A stretch of 64,000 nucleotides of DNA from Apostichopus japonicus (lineage: Eukaryota > Echinodermata > Holothuroidea > Aspidochirotida > Stichopodidae). Within the stretch, counting starts at the first letter, position 1; every line of letters begins with the position of its first letter. The notes below the pieces were generated by a model, which was not told where the DNA came from, ran no database searches, and saw only the letters and a list, made by a program, of their open reading frames with translations. Positions 33,479 through 46,454 of the stretch are shown here, in pieces. A program made the position numbers and the translations under genes. Location of the stretch: assembly GCF_037975245.1 (NCBI RefSeq), contig NC_092570.1, forward strand, positions 7,563,001-7,627,000, given 5' to 3'.

Positions 33479-35475
33479 ATCTTCCTGTTGAGAAATTGTA
33501 CACATAACAGAGACGTCAAAACATTTCATTTATTTACCACTGCTTTAAAATGCTTTTTTGTCTTGTGTATGATTTCATTTACTATTATGTGTTCAATGCA
33601 AGGTCCATCAGTAACATTTTACTACCAAATGGTTTCCTAATAAAGAAGCCACTGACAAAAAAAAATGCCATCAGATAGGATCTTCATTAATCTATCTTCT
33701 AAAAATATTCTCACTGCTTGCAATATGTTATCTCCATTGTCAAATTATATTAATAAGATATTTATGGTCAGTGCAAGAAAATCTTTAATTATTCTTTTGT
33801 TGCCTAGTTTATATTCAACAGATAGCTAAATGAAGGAAATTATTGTTGCATTGGTTAGATCAGAACAGATGTAATGGTATGGAACCTATATAAGGTACTC
33901 TGATTAGCTGCAGGATTCTTATATAGCTTCTCTGGATAAACTTCAAAGATTTTTGCATGTGTCAATGGAAAGTAATTACCAGTCTTGCATTCATGTATGA
34001 TGAATATTTGAAGAAATTTTAAATGGGATCCTAAATGAACACTTCCAGAGTTATAAAATTGTAAATGTCAGATGTACTTTTCTTGCCAAGCCCAATGATG
34101 ATGGAGATTATACTTCCAAAGTTCTCAGCAACTTACATGTAGGACTACTCCTATGGATTTTGCATTATTTCCACAAAAAGAAGCACTTAGAGGAAGCATC
34201 CCTTAAAGCAGTTTTGAGTTTGTAGCCACTAGAGATTCAAATCAGACCTGACATAGTCATTACTGTATTTTTCAAATTTCATGTTTAGTAACTTCCGCTT
34301 GCGAACATGTATTTCCACTCAGTCAAAGATGGAGGATAATACAAAATAAACATGAAATGTTATCATATTTCATGCAGTGCTGCTTCCATTTGTACCATAC
34401 CATTAATTAAATTTATGGACAAGTTCTACTATAGAGCAGCACTACAGTTCTCACTCAGATACAGGGATCATTCATTGACAAGCATAATTCTTACATTGGT
34501 AGAGGTTATCTATTGAGATGTACTTCCTTTAAGTAATCATGTGTACATGTTAGTCATGTTAAATTGGTATTGTGGTTTGCTAGCCATTTCTCATGTATTA
34601 GAAATGGAAGGGATATAATTTTCTGACTGTTTTAAGTCATCTTTCCTTTAACAGACATCATAAATACAACAAAAAACATCTCCTTATTATTTAGTCTTCT
34701 GTCCGTCTTAAATTTTGAGATGCTGCACCAATCCCTTACGTGGAGTGGGTGTTTGTCATACAGCTCACATTCAAGTGGCTGAAATTGTTATTGGGCCTTG
34801 AAACTATCTAATATGGAGGAAGATAACCCCAAGTATAATTGTAAGTGGTAATAGTATTCAGTGTGTGTGTGTTTTTTTCTCTGTCTCCATTTTTCTAATT
34901 TCCACTTGTAACAGTCCATTGAAAACATAAACTACATATCTACTTTGCGAAAACGAACTGTACTTGATGATGAGCAAGTGGTATGCTAAATGAGTGGTTC
35001 TAAGTAGGTGAAAGGATGTCTAAAGGGTGTTCTCTCTGGGTTCCGTCTGAAGTTGGTGATCATACCCCCCCCCCCACTCCCACCCCTCCTTGTATGTCAT
35101 AACATACTGCATGTGGCACTTGATTGGTCTATTCATCATTTGACTGGATATCCACATGTTGCTATGTAAATAACCCTTCCCACCCACCCATACACTTACT
35201 TGAAAGAAGGTGATCCTGCACAGTTCAGCTTCACATGTTATCTATCATGTAAATGCATGTGGTTCATGCCCCTCCACCTTCCCCTCCCCACATACAACCA
35301 GAATAACATCTACTTCCACAGTAAGTTTTAAGAGAAGGCTTACATTTGTGTAGCCTCCATTTTGTGTGATATTGTCGTTCGGGGAAAGGGAACTCTAACC
35401 CATGTAACTCATCCTCCTATGTTAACATACACTTTAAGAAAAACAGAATGAAAAAGTGCATTGTGGTTTTGATGA
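33479..35475. other. No gene recognised
   Basis: AT-rich sequence with a C run near 35066-35075. No exon, tRNA or repeat is supported. Confidence 0.3.
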
Positions 35476-35479
35476 TGCA

Positions 35480-35690
35480 ACATGATCAGTTTTCTTCATA
35501 TATCTGACGTAATGTTTAGTGATGGTGTACTTGTTTACAAGGGTTTCACGATTTGACCCTAAATGACCTTTGACCTCGACCAAAAACAATAGGCTTCTTG
35601 TACTTAATGTGTCACTTCTACACACTGAGTATGCAGTTGATCTGACCTTCCCTTCTTGTGATATCATGTTTACAAGTTTTCCCAAGTTAA
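35480..35690 (-). repeat. TGTAAACACGATATCTC repeat family, copy 1
   Basis: On the - strand it carries the series tgtaaacatgatatcac, then a segment ending agaagcctattgttttt, then ggtcaaaggtcat and gggtcaaatcgtg. The same series recurs at 37040-37310 and, in the other orientation, at 42240-42640. Confidence 0.7.
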
Positions 35691-36056
35691 GCCCCGGTGG
35701 CGATTTTTTTTTTCCCAAACAGGTTCTCAATTGTGTATAAATAGTCGCTCATAACAATAAAACCCTTCACTTCGAGGTTATCAAAATGTCTGCATCCATT
35801 CGTTGCAACGAAGATATACCCGTTCAAAATTACCCGCAGCTTTTCGTAAATATATGTAGATGTGTTTGGAATTGGTTTAGACATAATGAGCACACTAGTA
35901 TTGTATGATCTACTTTGATCGAAGATTTCTGTGAAGGCAGTTTATCGATAACATCGCACAGTGAAAGTTTCGTACAGGGGTACATAACACATGCGATATA
36001 GGCCTATATGTATTATAACTGTGTACACAGTGCAGTGACGGAAATACATGATACTG

Positions 36057-36664
36057 TAGCATGGTGGGCTCATAATTGACGCACTTAAGGATTTGATCAA
36101 CGATTTCTATCAAGGAAAAATCAAAATCACTCAACTGTATGTGTTTTTCATATGTGTGGTTCCTCAGAAATGTAATGATCTCAATATATTTATTGTTCTG
36201 TGCATATGCAACGTACAATTGAGCAGAACTTGACCACAAAATGTCTGCCGTGTCAAGTTCTTTCATACCCCTAAATTGACATATTCGGCGATAAGCTAAC
36301 TGTAGTGAAGGCTTTAGTATACATCCATTGACTTTAGATGCTGTTTGCTATACTTTGAGCCTCTAAGCTTAGACAGATCAGGTCCCAGAGAGTAGTGTTG
36401 TCCATGATATTGAGGAAATGTTGGTTAGTTTTAGGGTGCAAGATTTCCAAATGCCCAAAAACTGAACGTACAAAACCGGGGGAAAGGGTGTTAAAAGCTT
36501 AAAAATTCCACAATTTGGTCATCAAATAGCTGAAATGGATTCAAACTCATGAAATATGTAATTCTGCTTGACTGCAAAAAGTTTAGGTGGCCTGCTCTAT
36601 CGTTGCTAGTAATAATTGAAGGTGCGTCAATTACGGGGGTGCGTCAATTATGAAGCCTTGACTA
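36057..36664 (+). mobile_element. MITE family H, copy 2
   Basis: It matches 18811-19411 across its whole length, with small indels. It has the same inverted words CATAATTGACGC and GCGTCAATTATG and the same tandem gtgcgtcaatta at the right end. Comparing the two copies defines the boundaries TAGCATGG and CTTGACTA. Confidence 0.82.
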
Positions 36665-37039
36665 TACACTAAACTGTTTTGCGTATATTCATTCAAGGCT
36701 GAACTCGCGTCGTGAAGTTGATTTTAGTGTAGGCCTACCCATTCCACGAAAAGAATTCCGATTTCAATAGAACGGCTGACGAATCTTGGATGGCGTAAAC
36801 ACGAAACCGATAAAATGTAGCGTATGTATCATAAGTAAGGTCAACATGTTATCCAAGCATTAAAAGTAAAAGTTAGGGCATTTGCAGGGAAACCGCGTAA
36901 CAAGACTTTATTAAGTGTCAGTGTGTAACTCAGTGTATGTCTTCGAACTATCAAGCGTTTGATGCTGACGTCACGAGCAATCTGATTGGCTGAAAACTCC
37001 GTAATTGAGAACCTGTTTGGGAAAAAAAATTCGCCCCCC

Positions 37040-37310
37040 GGTGACCCAAATGACCTTCACCTTCATCAAAAACAATAGGCTTCTTGTACTTAATGTGGTA
37101 CTTCTACACAACAAATATGAAATTGGTCTGACCATTCCTTCTTGAGATATCGTGTTTACAAGGTATTCACAATTTGACCCTGGTGACCCAAAATGACCAT
37201 TGCCTCCACTCCAAAAACAATAGGCTTCTTATACATTATGTGGTACTTCTAGGCACTAAATATGAAATTGGTGTGACATTACCTTCTTGAGATATTGTGT
37301 TTACAAGCAG
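37040..37310 (-). repeat. TGTAAACACGATATCTC repeat family, copy 2 (two units)
   Basis: Two tandem units about 145 bp apart (tcttgagatatcgtgtttac at about 37141 and tcttgagatattgtgtttac at about 37286). Each has the aaaaacaataggcttctt block. Confidence 0.75.
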
Positions 37311-39845
37311 CTGGGAGTTTACAAACGCACTCACACATACACACATACGCCATCATGAATGCAAAGGTTACGATTATCATCGAAACCAAAAATGGTGAAA
37401 CTTATATGTCATATCTTCGGGGATCTGTGACAATATTGATTGCCGCATTTTGTTTTCAAAATGACACCAATTTTAACTTGCAAATTTGTAACGTCACAAT
37501 TACGTATGCAAGTAATCAAAAGACTCTCGGTTTGGATATGTGTTCGGCATTAAAATCACCCACCGATCTTTCAATATGCAGCTCTCAAACTTTTAGGCGG
37601 ACACATTGAGTTTAACCCATAGTTAAAAAAGCCTACGCCTTTCCAAAAATGAGATTAAGCAAGAGTATTAGTAATATAAAGTAGCGTTGTATTTTAGAAT
37701 AGCTCGAGTTGGCAATGTCACAAGAAGCGGGATTACTTGAGGTGGAACTATTTGGTCCAACTGAACAGTCTTTCCCAGCTGGGGAACTTAGCTAGCCCGC
37801 TTGAGACCCACTTATACAAATTAATTGAACACCAACTGTAAACACATCCTGATGATATTTTGCTATATATATAGTGAGTTGAATTTTACGTCACTTCCCG
37901 GCAAAACTTTACTCAGATGGGTACTTGAATGCTACGCTGATCCTATGCTGAAGATTAGCCAGAATATTATAGAATTTGGAATAAGTCACGATTCATTGTG
38001 ACTAACTCAAAATGCACCCGCACGGCCAAAATGACACTTTCTTGTGGAATATTGGTCTAGTAATAGCGTTCAAGTATGTACAGAAATATTCAAAACATGG
38101 ATTGAGCTAACAAGAGTTATTACGTATGTTATTATAATATCATGGTTCGTGCATCAACGGAATATATAAATGTATTTAATATTTCTTAATATATTCATTC
38201 ATTATCCACCCATATTTGAGAACCGCAAAAGAACAAACACATAAACTTTGATTAGACCAATAAACAGGAAGTACGCAAACAAAGAAAAGGTGTAACAAAT
38301 ATTGTCAAACACATCACCAATTAAAACATGTCCCGCAAAATTTTAAAACTGAATCGCACGAATTGTCACAAATGTTTCATTTATTTTCAGTAAGGTTGAG
38401 CATCCCACAGAATAAATCCAAAGTATGAAATATCATCGGTATACCAAATTTTGGCAAACTGGAAATCAAAACTCCGAAATTAAATTGGAAGCTTTATGAA
38501 TCATCCAAATCCCCTCCCCCTACAATGGGCATGGTATTCTCTGACATTTCATCGTAATTATTATTGATATAGATTTGAGACGTCATGCCGTTATTAATCT
38601 GCTGACCGACTCATTCCATTATATACAACTTTCATTCGGGTTTCAATAATTTTATAGCAAATATTTGGTAATACACTCCAGTACATTGCCGTACAGAATA
38701 CAGATAGAGTTCCACTAACGTTAAATGAATGCTCCGCCTGACTCTGGATGTGTCTTCTCCGTAAATTAAGTTCTATGTTGCAAACATACGCGGCATGTAT
38801 GTCCATGTCTGCACACTGTGATTGGCGGAAAGTTATTGAAAGTTCACGAACAATTGTCAATCTTAAATAGTACTTCTGTCCCTGTGATCAATCGAGATGA
38901 TGCCATGGATAAGTAATTGATATAAACTATGACGTAATGAATATTGTTATTTCTATGAGAAATAACGTTTTTTGTTGCGGCTGTACGTAAATCCTTCTGC
39001 GTAAGTTCAGTATTAGTACTAGGCTTTAATCAGCCTATTGACAGCACATTGTGAACTAAACAATAGGGGGCCTAGGCCTAGGCCTTACCAATGTTAAGGC
39101 CATGGTATGCATTGTCACTAGCCAGCTAAAACTTAGGCTCGGCAAAGTCCTAGGGCTATAGATCTATCTTAGACAATAATGATAAAGTGTTCTACGTTGA
39201 CCCAAGCTTGGTATGCTTTACCGATGTAAAAACTTTGAAGGTGCCCAGTCGTACAATGCTTAGTATAGTACTAGTACTAGAGGCATATTCCCAACCCCGC
39301 ACAGCAGATCTGATCCAGGCAGTCACATTCACGCACGACAGTCCATTTCATGACAATTACATTCATGCACAAGAAACAAACGATTACAAAATACAAATGG
39401 GAACAGGACTAGTGCATGCATTCAGAAAGGTAAATTTCAAGTTGCTGACACTAACCTAGGGCTTAATTATAGCCTAAGCCTATATCAGTTAGTAGTTCAG
39501 TTAGTCTTCGCCCAAGTGTAAGGACGTATTATTGTTTGAGTTCTCATAACTTATTATTGTGTAACCGTTTTATCCCATCTATTTGCTCCGAGTCAATTTG
39601 GAATCTGAACATGACAATTAAGTTTATCACAAGAAGAAAAGTATCTGACTCGATCTTCTCATGAACTGTTCCTGTATAATCGCTACATTTTGGACGTTAC
39701 CCTCGGCAGATCGAAAAATCTTGTGTTAGGTTCACAGTTCACTAAATACCCTGCCTTACTACTGATATAAGCCTACTACTTAGGCCACTATACAGCATAT
39801 GGTTCTACTACCTAGTCTAGCTACAGTATATTTAGGCTTAGTGTA
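37311..39845. other. No gene recognised
   Basis: AT-rich sequence. Open frames at 37295-37609 (+), 38594-38860 (-) and 39187-39459 (+) are not recognised and lack splice support. Confidence 0.35.
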
Positions 39846-40190
39846 GTAAAGTGAAATTTTGTAGTGTGCACCCGCTGTATATTTGCATGTATTATGTAAT
39901 ATGCCGTAATAGCCAGTTTGTAGCGTTTGCTGTGTCCACGTGTATTGTTCAGTTCTGTATACGTCGTTTTAATGGCAGCATCGTCCCTGCAGAGCTCCGG
40001 GGCAAGTTCGCCTCGTTATCCCTTTCGTAATTTGTTAATTTCATTTATTCTTGGGTCGTAAATTGCCCAGAGTTATTCATAATCTTTACTTTGAAGTCAG
40101 GAAGGAGATATCACCCTTTTTAGAGGCAGGATGCCTCAGGTTTTTGGATGGTTCGGCTTCTGGCTCGAAGCCACTGGTTTCCAAATTTTG
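39846..40190 (+). mobile_element. LTR-like interspersed repeat I, copy 2 (5-prime part)
   Basis: It matches the first 340 bp of 19412-21033 in the same orientation, starting tgtagtaaagtgaaatttt. Homology ends near 40190, so this copy is truncated. Confidence 0.55.
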
Positions 40191-40998
40191 TAAACATTAG
40201 CCTGGCTACATTTGTGAATGTAATGACGCAATTCCTGATATTCACAAAATCCTTTTCTTATCAATCAGCTGTCTGGGCCAGAAGGTGCAGTGGGCCATAT
40301 GGCAGTTGCGCATATTTTTATGTGCATATTGCAGATCTTGTCTTCATATATGTTTTTTGAGAAGAAATCATTACATTTATTGAGCCTTTGGCTCTTAGAT
40401 GTTCTCACCATTGCATGACTGTAAGGTAAAACATGCATCAACATATGGTTTATGTGAGACATGCATCTGGAACTTATCATGACACTTAGAATAATTCCAT
40501 TGTTGTTGGTCAGTGTTCAAAATGGAAAGTTGTATGTGAGCTTCTTCTCTCATCACAATTAATGTTAACTGCTTTTATATGTGGCATGTGTCTTGCTATA
40601 CTGGAAGTAAAATATCCCGTATTGGCATTAGGTGTGGGTCAAAGACAGATGGAGGTTAGCAAGGGTGACAAAACCTGGAATGAAGATATGCATCTTAGGC
40701 CATGTTTGTATATGTGCAGTTAGAAAAGTTCAGAGAAACAGTTCTGTAGATTATAGAGTGCTCTCATTTAAACGTTTGTGCCTTTCTAACTTTATAAATA
40801 AAAGGTTAAGTAATAATCCTTACGATACGTTTTGGAATAACCCATTCTTACTTAAATTTGCTTTTTTGGGGGGAAAGGGGGTCGTTGGCATGCCACTCCT
40901 TGACTGGTATTCATGGCGGACCATATCTGCTTCTTTTGCCACTGTTTTGAGCTGTTAGACCAGAAGAGCTTCTTTGGAGTACCATATAGCAAACATTG

Positions 40999-41290
40999 CT
41001 GTGGCCGAATGGATAAAGGCGGTGGCATTTGAAGCAATGAGGCTTAGCAATCGGGAGGTTCCAGGTTCGATACCCGGCAGGGTCATAGTAAGGTGGGTTT
41101 TTCATCCAACAGCAATCTTAGGTTTTCCCATCTGAAATGACTTTCTAAATTGAAAAGATTCCAAATTTGAGTTAAAATGTTGAATTGGAAGCCACCAGAC
41201 GTGTAAGATGTAATCCATAAGCCCTGGCGGGTTTCTCCCATATTTGTGTTCGCTTTAGCATCGTAAAACTAACTGCTCATGATTATTATT
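40999..41290 (+). mobile_element. tRNA-derived SINE with Leu/Ser-like head
   Basis: The A box (tggccgaatgg, about 41001) and B box (ggttcgatacc, about 41064) are well preserved. The spacing between them, with a long variable arm, suits a tRNA-Leu or tRNA-Ser ancestor. A non-tRNA body follows, with gtgggtttttcatccaac and ccctggcgggtttctccc. No anticodon arm folds cleanly, so it is not a working tRNA gene. Confidence 0.75.
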
Positions 41291-42239
41291 TCAAACAACA
41301 GCTGAGGCAGCGAGATATTAGAAAACTCTGTCTACTTTACTTTTTTTAGGAAGGGAATAGATACAAATTCTAGCGGAGGGCTTTTCATTTTCAAAAGGAA
41401 TGTTTTAACACTTTTTAAAAAGGTAAGGGGGTCAGGGATATGCCGCTGGTTCTAACACCCTGTTGCACATGTATCTTCGCTGACAACTAATGAAAAGAAA
41501 TCCGTTGTGTTACACATTTACAGCTTGTCTTTTGTGTAGTCCAGCATTGAATGTAGTACATTTCTACTCATTGATGGGTTTGTAAAGAAACTAACACCAA
41601 TGATAAATCTAATGATGTAAGATGGTACTTTAATGGATATTCGCGAACATACTAGTATATTATGCATATCTTACAGGATTTCAAGACATGAAAACACTTT
41701 GTTTTACTTTGGACACTGAAAGGAATAATTTTCCTCTCAAGTAATGTCTTTTTCTTACAGAAGAAATGAAGAGTAGCAAAAAGTCAACCCACCCCAAATC
41801 AGTGAGCATGAGGTATGATACTCATAATTATCTGATACAGTTACAAGAAGATGCCACCTTTGCAATATCATCTGTACCTGACCTTTGAAAGAAACACTAT
41901 AAAAACTCCTACAAATGTTTGAAGATTTGTACAAGATAACTATTTCATATGGCAGAGAGCTATTATCAATAGATTTTGACCAATTTTCAAAGCATAGGAG
42001 GTAATTGGAAGATTTTGTTCTCAAAGCCTTCCAGTTGAGAAGCATTTACTATTTTTTAATCATTCAGTGGGCTCAACATTTGATATAATTACCAAAACCA
42101 GTAAAGCAGCATGCTGCTTTACTTATTCAGGTGATGGGCCCAATGATACATAATCGTATTAACTTTCCCTTGTATTTGAAGAATTTTGACAAAAGAATTG
42201 GTTTTGATGAAATCATAATCCTTTACGTTCATGATGGCT
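41291..42239. other. No gene recognised
   Basis: AT-rich sequence. Nothing is supported on either strand. Confidence 0.3.
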
Positions 42240-42640
42240 TGGGTGGGTGCGTGTGTGCATGTGTGATTTGGCACCTAGCTTGTAAACACGATATCTCAAG
42301 AATCTCATATTTGGTATGTATGTGTACCACATTAAGAACAAGAATGCTATTGTTGTTGGTGGAGGTCATTTGATGTCAACAGGGTTAAATAGTAAAAACT
42401 TTTGTAAACATGATATCTCAAGTAGAGAAGCTTGGATAGATCTGAAATTAGGTATGTTCGTGTTCCACATTGAGTACTAAGGACCATATTGGTTGTGGTA
42501 GAGATCAAAGGTCATTTTGGGTCAACAGGATCAAATTGTGACAAGGTTATAAGCTGGATATCTCAAGATTAGGAACTTAAGCTTGGGGAGATCTTATATT
42601 TAGTATGCTCATGTATCACAGTGAGTACAAGTAGGCTATC
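42240..42640 (+). repeat. TGTAAACACGATATCTC repeat family, copy 3 (about three units)
   Basis: tgtaaacacgatatctcaag is at 42281, tgtaaacatgatatctca at 42403, and a decayed unit with ggatatctcaagatt lies near 42555. Units contain gtaccacatt and ggaggtcatttg blocks. This copy is opposite in orientation to those at 35.5 and 37.1 kb. Confidence 0.75.
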
Positions 42641-43839
42641 AGTAGTCATTTTATGTCACAGCTGTCATTGTGAATATACAATATGTCACGAGGAGTACTC
42701 CTGGCTTCTTGCTGTATTACTTAAAGCAAGTACGTCAGTATGTCCCATTCATACAAAATGTACTCATAGTACTTTATCCACACCACAATGCATTTTGGCA
42801 TTCTGGTTTATACATATATATACTGTTTTTATGAATATAGCTTACCTTCATTTACATTGTATGCATGTATCTGTTTTCCTTATTGCACAGCTGTCTTTAG
42901 GATTTTGCAACCAATATACCAGGATCTGACTTCTTGAAGTGACTTTTGCTGGAGACATATATGTGCTGTTATGCTATTCCCTGTCGCCAAAATCATGACA
43001 GTGAGTTTAAAAAGCAGCCAAGATGAAGTGATTTGGGTCAATTACAGTCGGTTAACTTCACACAACATTATCGTTGTGTTTCAGTAGGAGAATGACTGAT
43101 TCACATTTTGTTCTTAATAATGCATGTTACAGCAATGTTCCAATATTGTTTTGATAGCATGTTAGCTTAACTGAATGAAGTGTTGGACATTAACATAGGA
43201 CAAGATATTCATCTCTGCAACACATATATGTTACATTAAGTTTTCAACCACAGTAAATTATATCATAGTTCAGCAGACCAGGAACAGTACTCTTTCAACT
43301 GTTTGTAATAAGCACATTTATATACAAAGCTAGTTGAAGTGACAGTATTTACAGCTGATGTAAATGAACTCACGTGGTGATTGGTTATGGGTTACTCTTT
43401 GCTAAGTTTATCAAAATGTACTAGATACTAGAAATCAGTTAACCATTGCATGGAAATGTTGTTCCACTCCTCTTTCATTGTACAGCTAAACACACTTATA
43501 AAAGCACTTGCATGTGTACAAGCATGTTCCATTCCTTACTTAAGTAATGTATTTAATCTTCCAAACTTTCTCTGCTGACCCGAACAACCTCATTGCATTT
43601 TCACTGCATATTCTACATTCCTAATAATGTCACACTGACTGGAGCAGCTCATTTGAAATCCTCCCTTTAACCATGGTATTAAAGGGCTCATTTCATATGA
43701 ACAGTATTAGAGTGTACAGTAGTATCATGTCATATCCTCTGATCCACAAAAAAATGCCAGTCAAAAAAAACTAGTGTGATATAACATATCATTAAGCACA
43801 TACATTTAATAGGTTGACATATTTTACACATTTTTGGTT
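42641..43839. other. No gene recognised
   Basis: AT-rich sequence. Nothing is supported on either strand. Confidence 0.3.
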
Positions 43840-44790
43840 CGTTGCTGAAGCAAAGGAACCCATGTATTTAGGTTGGCGTGTGCGTGTGTGTTAGACGCTT
43901 TACCTTGTATGCATGATAACTCAACAAGGGAATGACCGATCATTACCATACTTGGTGGCCCATAGTGACTAGATGAAACCTATTGATTTTGGTGCCTAAT
44001 CATAAATATTAATGAGGTCACAGGGTCAAACGTGAAAAACTCCAAATTGCAATAACTTGGCTACTATTAGTCGGAATTTCGTCAAACTTGGTATGATGAT
44101 ATTGGTAGATAGTCTTCACACACTGATGTTTTATGCAATTGATATCATGCATATTTATGAGGGGGCGGCTTAGCAATATTTTGGTATGAAAAGTTTGTAT
44201 GCAAGATTACTCAACAAGGGAATGACCGATCATTACCATACTTAGTGGGTGGGGACGTGGCCCGTAGTGAGTAGATGAACCCATATTTTTTGGGCTAATC
44301 TCATGAATAATAATGAGGTCACAGGGTCAAACGTAAAAAGCTTCAAATGCTAATAACTCCACAACCAAAAGTCAGAATTTATTTAAACTTGGTAATATGT
44401 TGATAAATAGCTGGTACATGGTGATATATGTTTAAGTTGACATTATGCATATTTATTAGGGGTGGAGCTTAAGTTGATTTTCACTAAAATAGATTGTAAA
44501 CACCGTAACTGAACAATGGCAAGTTGGACTGAGGTCATACTTGGTACATATATGTGCCATAGTGAGTAGAAGAGCTCTAGTGATTTTGTTGCTCATCTCA
44601 AGAATATTACTAAGGTCACAGGGTCAATGGTAAACATTTTCAGAATGAATCATACTTTGTGTGAAGGAGTTGGTAGATAGTGGGTGCATGATATTGTATG
44701 TTCAATGTGATATTATGCACATTTATTAGGGGGCAGGGCTTGAGTTGATTTTTGCTAAAAGTAGCTTGTAAACATGGTAAGTTAACATAT
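43840..44790 (+). repeat. About 295-bp tandem repeat, three diverged units
   Basis: Units begin near 43900, 44195 and 44490. Each has a word such as gataactcaacaaggg, then atcattaccatacttg, an atgaggtcacagggtcaaa block and a gcatatttat-type stretch. The organisation resembles the TGTAAACACGATATCTC family and may be distantly related. Confidence 0.75.
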
Positions 44791-45598
44791 TTAGTAGGTA
44801 AGTCCACAGTCAGTGAAAGAACCTTGCTGATCAATTTAATCAACAATGACGAAAGCTTGGAATTATAATCTCAATTGGCAAGGAACGACAATAAGCCAAC
44901 TGGCTTTCTGGTTTATTTTGCTACAGTGTTGTGAAAATTCCTCAGCATTGAATAAGCTTTTCCATTTTCAATTGCAATATTTCTGTTTGGGTTGCATATA
45001 TAGATGTGGCCATTTGCTAGAATGGAGTCTGCGGCCCATCTTCACTTGAATGTCCTGGTTAAGTATGACTCCAAGGTGCTATTTGTGACTATACATACAT
45101 CTAATCAGTATAGTGTTGGGAGTTAACATCTACTAAGTTGATATCACATGAGTATCACATTAGGTTTATTTCAAGAAATAGATTCAAAGCTTACTATAGA
45201 GAGGTTTCTACTTCCTACATGAACACAACATATGTAAGGTTACCATGAATCATTTGATATCATAATGGTGCAATAAGACAATCACCTTTTTTATGTATTC
45301 CTTATAAGAATCTGTTAAACTTTCATCAATACTTGTTTTCTGTTTCTTCTTTCTGTGTGAGTCTTGTGTTAAGAAAATGTAACTCTGCAGCAAAGCAGAG
45401 CATATGAAAATTGACTTGAAGTACCAATCCGGCAATACATCAGATGACCTTTAAAGAATGGACTTCACCTAGTGTCTGGTACCACAAAAAAAAATCAGAA
45501 ACAATTATGTGGCTCACAGATATCTTGCAATGTATGGTAATAAATCAGCCCCAATATGAGGAGATTTTGGCATCAAGCACTTTACTTGTGTAGTTCTT
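44791..45598. other. No gene recognised
   Basis: AT-rich sequence. The 67-codon frame at 44846-45049 is not recognised and is probably chance. Confidence 0.3.
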
Positions 45599-45606
45599 GT
45601 GATAAC

Positions 45607-46446
45607 CATGGGCGGCGATCCGTACTTCCGAGTGGGGGGGATATGACCTTGTTGACTATCTAAGCGTAGCGCCACCATCGGTTGGCGCGAAGCGTACAAG
45701 AAAATTTGGGGATTTACAAACCCTCTAGATGGCCGGAAACGGCACTTCCCGAGGTTTCCAAGCGGCATATACCCAACTTTAAAATAGGGATATCATGTCC
45801 GAAATATCTCATAATCAGGATCCAAAATACTTTTCTTTTTTTTTAATTTCGGGGGTTATTTTGGGAAAATTGCCCCTGTCAATCTTGTTTCAGGCGCTAC
45901 GTTAGAATGTTCGAGAGCTCTTTTATATTATTCGATGAAGAAAATGGCCTCATGCAGGCTATTATAGGCCTATACACATGCTATACACAATTACACATAG
46001 TTAGATTCCTAGGTACCGATTGCTAGGGCATCCAGGTGAAACGTGTATTAAGCATTACCCTGGTAACATGATATTCTCAGCGGTTCGAGGGAACATGTAC
46101 GTGTGTAGGCCTACTATAGGGCCTATATGAATACTATGAGGGTGCATATATGTGCTATATCAATACCGTGGGCGCAATAATACATTTTGTTGTTATAGGG
46201 CCAATGAAGCCTACAGTCAACTATTCTTGCTTTATAAAGACGGTTTATTTGAAAAGATCGCACTGCGTTTATGGTAGGCGAGAAATGAAGCTAAAAAAGA
46301 GCCGTACATTCACGATGATGCATATAAAGGCATGAAAATATTCTTATCCCTGGCATTTGGTGGGGGGGATATGGTGTATTACATCCCCTCCACCCATTTT
46401 CATGGGGGGATATATCCCCCCTTCCCCCCCAGGATCGCCGCCCATG
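45607..46446 (+). mobile_element. hAT-like MITE, family D
   Basis: Ends CATGGGCGGCGATCC and GGATCGCCGCCCATG are flanked by an exact 8-bp duplication GTGATAAC (45599-45606 and 46447-46454). Length is 840 bp. The shared module is at about 45650-45765. The right subterminal region is a run of G and C blocks. Confidence 0.95.
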
Positions 46447-46454
46447 GTGATAAC

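Noticed and set aside
33061-33519. Long His-rich, Pro/Ser-rich and Met/Val-rich open frames
   Set aside because: All come from a GGT/GAT microsatellite whose period is a multiple of three, which leaves every frame open. No start context or splice sites.
35910-36266. 118-codon open frame on the - strand
   Set aside because: It lies largely in MITE H and the corresponding frame is broken in the other copy at 18.8-19.1 kb.
40999-41075. Functional tRNA-Leu or tRNA-Ser gene
   Set aside because: The A and B boxes are good, but the anticodon arm and acceptor stem do not pair, and a SINE body follows.
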